The notes beneath the pieces are model-generated. The model did not search any database. It saw only the letters and a program-made list of their open reading frames with translations, and was not told the origin of the DNA. Shown piece by piece: positions 17,946 to 23,361 of a stretch of 23,361 nt of DNA. Positions within the stretch are counted from its first letter, which is position 1; each line of letters opens with the position of its first letter. This stretch comes from CALEUX01 sp037439945. GTDB taxonomy: Bacteria > Bacteroidota > Bacteroidia > Bacteroidales > Marinilabiliaceae. The translations under genes and the position numbers were made by a program. The stretch spans positions 1 to 23,361 of the forward strand of contig JBBIVA010000052.1 in NCBI GenBank assembly GCA_037439945.1, written 5' to 3'.

Positions 17946-17978
17946 AAAATAGCCCAGTGTAAAAGTCTGGGCTGTTTT
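17946..17978 (+). terminator. Rho-independent terminator closing the PUL
   Basis: AGCCCAG (17951-17957) pairs with CTGGGCT (17967-17973) around a 9-nt loop; flanking AAAA and TTTT can extend the stem through a T-G pair, and a T-rich tail follows. It separates the PUL from the gamma-glutamyltransferase gene. Confidence 0.75.
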
Positions 17979-18034
17979 ATCTTAATAATTAAATCTGTTT
18001 TAGTAATTTAATTGCCTAAACAACAAATTTCAGC

Positions 18035-19726
18035 ATGAAAACCATTATTACTATTTTAGGTTTAACATTAGTAACCATATTGGTTGCCCAGGACAGAATC
18101 ACAGGTCGCGAATTTGCCACCCGATCAGAAGTAATTGCCCAAAATGGAATGGTAGCTACTAGTCAGCCGCTGGCTACACAGGCAGCCCTTGATATTTTAA
18201 AAAAAGGGGGTAGCGCAATCGATGCTGCAATAGCGGCAAACGCGGTATTGAGCCTGGTTGAACCAACAGGCTGTGGAATTGGTGGCGATTTATTCGCTAT
18301 TGTTTGGAGCGCAAAGGAAAAAAAACTTTACGGATTAAACGCCAGTGGCCGTTCTCCAAAATCGTTAACCTATGACTATTTTAAAAACAATGGAATTGAA
18401 AAAATTCCGGCTTTGGGACCTCTTCCTGTTTCCGTGCCCGGATGCGTTGATGGTTGGTTTGAACTTCATAAAAAATTTGGTAAACTAAAAATGAAGGAAA
18501 ACCTTGAGCCGGCAATTCGATATGCAGAAAACGGATTTCCGGTCAGTGAACTTATTGCACATTATTGGCAACGGAGCGTACCGGTTTTAAAACAATTCAA
18601 AAACTTTGAAGAAACCTTTACAATTAATGGTCGAGCCCCTGAAAAGGGGGAAATATTTAAAAATCCTTATCTGGCATCAACCCTAAAAAAAATTGCTGAA
18701 GGAGGCAGAGATGCATTTTATAAAGGAGAAATAGCCAAAACCATTGATCGTTATATGAAAGAAGCAGGTGGTTTTTTAAGTTATGACGATTTGGCCCAGC
18801 ATAAATCAGATTGGATTGACCCGGTATCAACCAACTACCGGGGATACGATGTTTGGGAATTACCCCCAAACGGCCAGGGGATTGCAGCACTACAAATGTT
18901 GAATATTCTTGAGCAATACGATATAAAATCAATGGGCTACGGCAGTGCCGGTTACATTCATATTTTTACTGAGGCAAAAAAGCTGGCTTTTGAAGACAGG
19001 GCAAAATTTTATGCCGACCCTGATTTTAACAAAATACCGGTTGACAGATTAATATCGAAAGAATATGCCATTGAGCGTAATAAATTAATAAAAACCAACA
19101 GGGCCGCCCGAAGTTACGACCACGGCAATCCTGCCCTTAAACATGGTGATACTGTTTATCTTACCGTTTCTGACAAGGATGGAAATATGATATCACTGAT
19201 TCAAAGTAATTACAGAGGTATGGGATCAGGATGTACCCCCGAAGGACTTGGCTTTATTTTACAGAACAGAGGTGAAATGTTCACACTCGCAGAAGGTGAA
19301 TTTAACACATACGCCCCCTGCAAACGACCATTTCATACCATAATACCTGCCTTTGTAACAAAAAACGGAGAACCATTTCTTAGTTTTGGAGTTATGGGCG
19401 GTGCTACTCAACCACAGGGGCATGTGCAGATAATAGTTAATATTGTGGATTTTGGCATGAACATTCAGGAAGCAGGTGATGCCCCCCGAATTTTACATAC
19501 CGGGTCATCTGAGCCAACAGGTGAAAAAATGAATGATGGAGGAATATTATGTCTCGAAACAGGGTTTTCATACGAGGTTATAAGAGAACTTATGCAGCGT
19601 GGCCACAAAATAAGTTTTGATGTGGGGAACTATGGAGGTTACCAGGCCATTAAATACGACCCTGTTAACAAAGTGTTTTATGGAGCATCGGAATCGCGAA
19701 AAGACGGGCAGGCAGCAGGTTATTGA
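18035..19726 (+). CDS. Gamma-glutamyltransferase family protein (YwrD-like)
   Basis: Ntn-hydrolase that matures by self-cleavage before the nucleophile Thr; transfers or hydrolyses gamma-glutamyl groups, for example of glutathione. A signal peptide (about 1-18) suggests periplasmic location. Motifs: ATSQPLATQAALDILKKGGS, GCGIGGDLFAIVW, NASGRSP, ELPPNGQGIAALQMLNIL, and the nucleophile site HGDTVYLTVSDKDGN with Thr373; C-terminal GVMGGATQPQGHVQ and SESRKDGQAAGY. These features fit the YwrD-like branch rather than the E. coli Ggt branch (TTHYSVVD). Length 563 residues is normal. It follows the PUL terminator and is probably an independent gene; no functional tie to the PUL is visible. Confidence 0.88.
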   Translation: MKTIITILGLTLVTILVAQDRITGREFATRSEVIAQNGMVATSQPLATQAALDILKKGGSAIDAAIAANAVLSLVEPTGCGIGGDLFAIVWSAKEKKLYGLNASGRSPKSLTYDYFKNNGIEKIPALGPLPVSVPGCVDGWFELHKKFGKLKMKENLEPAIRYAENGFPVSELIAHYWQRSVPVLKQFKNFEETFTINGRAPEKGEIFKNPYLASTLKKIAEGGRDAFYKGEIAKTIDRYMKEAGGFLSYDDLAQHKSDWIDPVSTNYRGYDVWELPPNGQGIAALQMLNILEQYDIKSMGYGSAGYIHIFTEAKKLAFEDRAKFYADPDFNKIPVDRLISKEYAIERNKLIKTNRAARSYDHGNPALKHGDTVYLTVSDKDGNMISLIQSNYRGMGSGCTPEGLGFILQNRGEMFTLAEGEFNTYAPCKRPFHTIIPAFVTKNGEPFLSFGVMGGATQPQGHVQIIVNIVDFGMNIQEAGDAPRILHTGSSEPTGEKMNDGGILCLETGFSYEVIRELMQRGHKISFDVGNYGGYQAIKYDPVNKVFYGASESRKDGQAAGY

Positions 19727-19770
19727 TGGTTAAATCCCCACTTTTAAAAAATCATCCGGTGCTTGGTTAT

Positions 19771-19799
19771 GGTATTTATGGTTGTTCGTTTAAAATACC
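19771..19799 (+). other. Weak hairpin after the gamma-glutamyltransferase gene
   Basis: GGTATTT (19771-19777) and AAATACC (19793-19799) form a 7-bp stem with a 15-nt loop, without a U tract. It may be a weak terminator or chance. Confidence 0.3.
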
Positions 19800-19812
19800 A
19801 AAGTAAACTTAA

Positions 19813-20386
19813 ATGAAAATTACACCTTTAACTTTTATATTATTTACAATAAGCAACTTGGTATTGGGACAGACCTTACCGGGGTTCAAAATATCTCCTT
19901 ATTCCAATGAGCAGCAAATGGTTATTGAAAACAAAAACCAAAACACCAGAATATTAATAAATGCGCCATTAGGTATTACAAAAAAAAGTAAAGTATTGAT
20001 TGTATTTTATGCATTGCCTAATGGCAATGCAATTGAACATACCTTTGGTAAAAGAATAAACAATAATGAAGACTGGCATTATAATTTACAACATATAGGA
20101 GCCCAGACCCGTTTTTTACGAAAAAATGCAAATGGCCCAAAGTTGGTCACAGTTTATTTAGAGACAAGAGAAAAAAGCTGGCCGGCATGGAAAGCCAATT
20201 CAGCCTGTTTATACCGGACCTGTTGATTGGTATGTTGATTACAGCCACGGCGTAAGATTAATAAACAACCATATCCTTATTAACAATGTACCTATGTTGT
20301 TTTCAGATGTTTTAAAAGATCCGGTTTTATACAAACTTTTTAGTGATGAACCAGATTTTATTACCCACCCAAAATATTGTTATTAA
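19813..20386 (+). pseudogene. Decayed secreted protein gene with internal deletion and frameshift
   Basis: The first frame (19813-20226) encodes a signal peptide and about 120 residues ending KSWPAWKANSACLYRTC, then a stop. In the +1 frame from about 20180 the reading continues GRHGKPIQPVYTGPVDWYVD, then HGVRLINNHILINNVPMLFSDVLKDPVLYKLF, to a TAA at 20384-20386, and this looks like a real protein C-terminus. I infer that an ancestral, much longer gene lost its middle part around 20175-20190 and now reads in two frames. The function is unknown; the start QTLPGFKISPYS and the motif HYNLQHIGAQTRFLRK are consistent with a secreted Bacteroidota protein. Confidence 0.65.
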
Positions 20387-20690
20387 ACTCAATTTTTAAA
20401 CCTTGAGTACCCCTATTAAATATTTAAACTTTACTACTTAAGTGCGTCTTTTAAAAATTCTCCAGGAACCAAAAAAAAACAATCAGCAAAAATTTATTGA
20501 AATTATATCAACAGTTATGAAAATTGTACCAATATTAATTTACATGTACTTGCAAAAAAACCAGAAGATTTCATCCCATAAAATACATCAAATTACCACA
20601 CATTGTTTTATTAACTTTTAAATTCATTAATCGTATTATAATATAATTTTACATACTTTTTTTGTGATGTAGAATTAAAATAATAACGGT
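20387..20690. other. Gene-free stretch before the pectate lyase gene
   Basis: About 300 AT-rich bases separate the pseudogene from the PL9-like gene. I see no ORF, hairpin or clear promoter box; the pectate lyase promoter is probably within it. Confidence 0.5.
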
Positions 20691-22046
20691 ATGAGAAAAG
20701 TTTACTTATTAATAACCCTTCTATTGTTTAATTATGGTTTGTATGCAATTGAATATACTGTAACCAATGTTACAGAATTGAAAAGTGCTATTAGCGCTGC
20801 CTCTGCCGGAGATATAATTTGGGTAACAGCAGGCAATTATGCAATTTCAACTCATCCGGGGATTAGTACATCCAGATCTGGAAATAGTGCAAACCGGATT
20901 AAATTATACGCTGTTGAAGGGGCTCGTCCTGTTTTTGACTTTTCGGGGCAAACAAGAAACAATTCATCGGCCAGGGGTATGCAGTTGAGTGGCAGTTTCT
21001 GGCACATTAAGGGAATTGATTTTTATGCAGCCGGCGATAATGGCCTTTTAATATCAAATGGCCATAACAACATTGTTGAACATTGTAATTTTTACGAATG
21101 CAATGATAGCGGTTTGCAAATTGACAACGGTTCATCAAACAATTTGGTGTTAAATTGCGACTCATATTTTAATGCTGATGCAACCAATGAAAACGCAGAT
21201 GGTTTTGCCCCAAAGCTGGGTGTAGGAAATTTTAATAAATTTAAAGGTTGCAGGGCATGGCGAAACCTTGATGACGGTTTTGATGGATATTTAAGGGGAG
21301 CAGACAATATTACAACTTACTATGAAGATTGCTGGGTATTTCAAAATGGTTATAATAAGTTGGGAGTTGCCGGAACCGGCGATGGGAATGGCTTTAAAAC
21401 CGGTGGCAGCGATGACAAACTTTTAAAACACAACGCAACACTTACACGCTGTATAGCAGTTGGAAACAGGGTAAGAGGGTTTGACCATAACAGTAACCGT
21501 GGAAATGTAACATTATACAATTGTGCTGCTACCAGTAATGGTACTAATATAAGTTTTGGCAGTACAAACCCTGTGAACTTGCTAACCATTAAAAACACGG
21601 TTGTAGTGGGTACAACGCCTACAAACTTAAATGCCACAACAAAAAACATTTCACACAATAGTTGGGATAGTGGAGTAACAGCCAACTCGGCTGATTATGA
21701 AAATTTCAATAACTTTTACGAGCAAATGTCGGCTCAGCGCAAAAGTGATGGAAGTTTGCCTGATTTAACAATGTGGAAATTGTTGGCAACAAGCGACCTT
21801 ATAAATGCAGGTGCTGATGTTGGTTTGGAATTTAGTGGAAATGCTCCCGATATTGGCCCATATGAATTTATTGAAATACCATCATCAATTAATGAACATA
21901 AAATTATAGAAAGCGGAATGGTTGTTTCTGAAAAATATTATTCAATATATGGACAACAGGTTAATAAAAACCACAAAGGAATAATTCTTATACATAAAAC
22001 GTTTGAGAACGGACATGTAGTTGTTGAGAAAGTTTATAACCGCTAG
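20691..22046 (+). CDS. PL9-type pectate lyase with T9SS-like C-terminal tail
   Basis: Right-handed parallel beta-helix enzyme expected to cleave polygalacturonate by beta-elimination. Signal peptide 1-19. The family block NADGFAPKLGVGNFNKFKGC places Asp170 and catalytic-type Lys175, and NLDDGFDGY gives Asp194, Asp195 and Asp198 for calcium, in the pattern of the Dickeya PL9 enzyme (base Lys, Ca aspartates). Repeated Asn ladders (SSNNLVLNCDS, NNIVEHCNF) are beta-helix turns. Residues of about 397-451, with YYSIYGQQV and KGIILIHK...VVVEKVYNR, resemble a type IX secretion sorting domain. Length 451 residues. It stands alone with its own terminator and no adjacent SusCD pair. Confidence 0.8.
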   Translation: MRKVYLLITLLLFNYGLYAIEYTVTNVTELKSAISAASAGDIIWVTAGNYAISTHPGISTSRSGNSANRIKLYAVEGARPVFDFSGQTRNNSSARGMQLSGSFWHIKGIDFYAAGDNGLLISNGHNNIVEHCNFYECNDSGLQIDNGSSNNLVLNCDSYFNADATNENADGFAPKLGVGNFNKFKGCRAWRNLDDGFDGYLRGADNITTYYEDCWVFQNGYNKLGVAGTGDGNGFKTGGSDDKLLKHNATLTRCIAVGNRVRGFDHNSNRGNVTLYNCAATSNGTNISFGSTNPVNLLTIKNTVVVGTTPTNLNATTKNISHNSWDSGVTANSADYENFNNFYEQMSAQRKSDGSLPDLTMWKLLATSDLINAGADVGLEFSGNAPDIGPYEFIEIPSSINEHKIIESGMVVSEKYYSIYGQQVNKNHKGIILIHKTFENGHVVVEKVYNR

Positions 22047-22066
22047 AATTATAGTAAACCGCAGCT

Positions 22067-22104
22067 AAAGGTCGTTGGTAATAATTAGTCCAACGACCTT
22101 TTTT
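22067..22104 (+). terminator. Strong rho-independent terminator after PL9 gene
   Basis: GGTCGTTGG (22070-22078) pairs perfectly with CCAACGACC (22090-22098), extended to 12 bp by AAA/TTT, with an 11-nt loop and a run of six T. It ends the pectate lyase transcript just before repeat copy B. Confidence 0.88.
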
Positions 22105-22120
22105 ATTCCCAAATATGGGT

Positions 22121-22276
22121 TTAACCCAAATTACGCATTTTAAAATGCGTAATCGATTTAGAGCTTGTAATCAACTCCAAAGATTTGGAATTGAACCAAT
22201 CACTAAATCGGGATTATCCCAATAAAATCAAATTGTTCGGCTCATACTTCGCCTCCTATTGATTAATATAGGTTAA
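22121..22276. repeat. Structured TTAA-flanked repeat, copy B (MITE-like)
   Basis: Copy B matches copy A (4317) at 135 of 147 positions without gaps. It begins TTAACCCAAATTA and ends TAATATAGGTTAA (22264-22276), an inverted repeat matching at 11 of 13 positions, again bounded by TTAA. The first inner stem is here a perfect 24-bp palindrome (22130-22153). The element lies between the pectate lyase terminator and hemH, and its right-end TTA (22273-22275) is the reverse complement of the hemH stop codon. Confidence 0.85.
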
Positions 22277-23274
22277 CTATCCAAAATATTAACAATACCG
22301 TCAGCCCACAAATCGTCATCGTTAAGGCTGGGAACCAGAACCATTTCCTCTCCTCCATACTTTTTAAACAAAGTTTTATAATCATTTACTTCAACTATGG
22401 TTTCAAGACAATCGGCCACAAAAGAGGGTGAAACAACTAAAATCCTTTTAAACCCTTTTTTGGCCAAATTAACAATAACCTCATCTGTAAAAGGATTAAG
22501 CCAGTTTTTTGAAAACCTGGATTGAAACGCAACAGTAGTCTTTTCGCTATTAATGTTAAGTTTGCCAATAAGTAAACGTGACGTTTCAAAACAAGTTGCC
22601 CGGTAACAATTAGAACCGTGTGGTGGCATTTGTTTATCACAATCGCATTTATTACTTTTTACCATCGGGTGTACCTTATCAATTTGGCTTAAAGGCAATC
22701 CATGATATGAAAATATTATATGATCGAATGTATCAGGTTTGAAAACTGCAATTCGTTTAACAAATGAACCGATAAAGGAAGAGTGATAATAAAACTGACC
22801 AACTATACGAATTGCCGGGATATTATTCCATTTACCTGTTATTTTAAAGAAATTTTCAATTACTGAGCCTGTTGTTGATGATGCATATTGAGGAAACAAT
22901 GGTAAAACCGTTATATGATCAATATTTTCCTTTTCAAGCTTTTTCAAAACATTAATAAGGGATGGGTTGCCATATCTCATTGCGCCAATCACCCTATATT
23001 TATCCTCAAGCCTTATTTGTATTTTTTCAACAAGCTTGTTTAAATTCACAAGCAAGGGCGAGCCTTCACTGTTCCACAATCTTTTATATAACGCGGTTGA
23101 TTTTCCGGCCCTAAACGGAATAATTATGAGGTTAACTAAAATTTTCCGTATTAACCACGGAAGGTCAATTACCCTTGCATCGTTCAAAAATTGGGTTAGG
23201 TAACGTTTAACATCTTTTTTTTCAGGTTTATTGGCAGTGCCAACATTTACCAGTAATAGTACCCTTTTGTTCAT
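22273..23274 (-). CDS. Ferrochelatase
   Basis: Inserts ferrous iron into protoporphyrin IX (or a coproporphyrin in some lineages) in haem synthesis. Catalytic His191 lies in FSYHGLP and Glu291 in VADCLETI. A cysteine-rich segment, CDCDK...CYRATC (Cys210, 212, 223, 228), matches the pattern of Bacteroidota ferrochelatases, some of which may carry an iron-sulfur cluster; the cluster is inference. Length 333 residues is normal and N-terminal VNVGTANKP is family-like. The gene is convergent to the pectate lyase; its stop codon lies in the right end of repeat copy B. The promoter must be in 23275-23361. Confidence 0.92.
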   Translation of the reverse strand: MNKRVLLLVNVGTANKPEKKDVKRYLTQFLNDARVIDLPWLIRKILVNLIIIPFRAGKSTALYKRLWNSEGSPLLVNLNKLVEKIQIRLEDKYRVIGAMRYGNPSLINVLKKLEKENIDHITVLPLFPQYASSTTGSVIENFFKITGKWNNIPAIRIVGQFYYHSSFIGSFVKRIAVFKPDTFDHIIFSYHGLPLSQIDKVHPMVKSNKCDCDKQMPPHGSNCYRATCFETSRLLIGKLNINSEKTTVAFQSRFSKNWLNPFTDEVIVNLAKKGFKRILVVSPSFVADCLETIVEVNDYKTLFKKYGGEEMVLVPSLNDDDLWADGIVNILDS

Positions 23275-23361
23275 TATGCAATTTTCTTTATAACATGCAT
23301 AACATATTATTGTAATGTTTGGTTGTACTTTTTATAACTTTAAATGTTTAATTGATTTTTA

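Noticed and set aside
21350..21685. 111-codon minus-strand ORF opposite the pectate lyase
   Set aside because: Antisense shadow of the conserved beta-helix; no motif or separate promoter.

Overview
The window looks like a chromosomal segment of a Bacteroidota bacterium, probably a Bacteroidales or Marinilabiliales-type polysaccharide degrader. Evidence: a SusC/SusD pair, lipoproteins with acidic residues after the lipobox Cys, a membrane-spanning regulator with a LuxR-like C-terminal HTH, a T9SS-like C-terminal tail, AT-rich DNA, and start codons without clear Shine-Dalgarno sequences. The exact genus cannot be read from the sequence.

Layout, left to right. (1) 1-2210, minus strand: a TTAA-bounded hairpin and gene-free DNA, then larC and larB of nickel-pincer cofactor synthesis; larC has only the first (LarC1) domain. 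(2) 2648-5194, plus strand: an AMP-forming fatty-acid-type acyl-CoA ligase and ispD, separated by a structured 157-bp repeat. (3) 5215-8098, minus strand: a compact four-gene operon, zur/fur-like regulator - znuA - znuC - znuB, for metal (most likely zinc) uptake. A perfect 19-bp palindrome on the regulator start codon is a candidate autoregulatory operator. (4) 8243-17916, plus strand: a polysaccharide utilisation locus (PUL): membrane regulator, SusC, SusD, a GH30 glucanase lipoprotein and a surface-glycan-binding lipoprotein. Strong hairpins sit between susD and GH30 and after the last gene. The gene set suggests uptake and cleavage of a beta-glucan, possibly beta-1,6-linked. (5) 18035-20386: a YwrD-like gamma-glutamyltransferase, then a decayed gene (internal deletion plus frameshift). 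(6) 20691-22104: a PL9-type pectate lyase with a T9SS-like tail and a strong terminator. (7) 22121-23274: the second copy of the structured repeat, whose right end supplies the stop codon of a minus-strand ferrochelatase gene (hemH).

In the PUL, the regulator would sense a glycan fragment in the periplasm and activate susC. GH30 would cut surface polysaccharide, the binding lipoprotein and SusD would capture oligosaccharides, and SusC would import them. The least explained signals are: the two copies of a TTAA-flanked, 92%-identical repeat with inverted ends; the susC leader, which has interleaved complementary segments, one able to pair over the start codon, plus a 19-codon upstream ORF; the larC gene lacking its catalytic C-terminal domain; and the palindrome over the regulator start codon. 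No CRISPR array, tRNA, rRNA, phage or transposase gene was seen.
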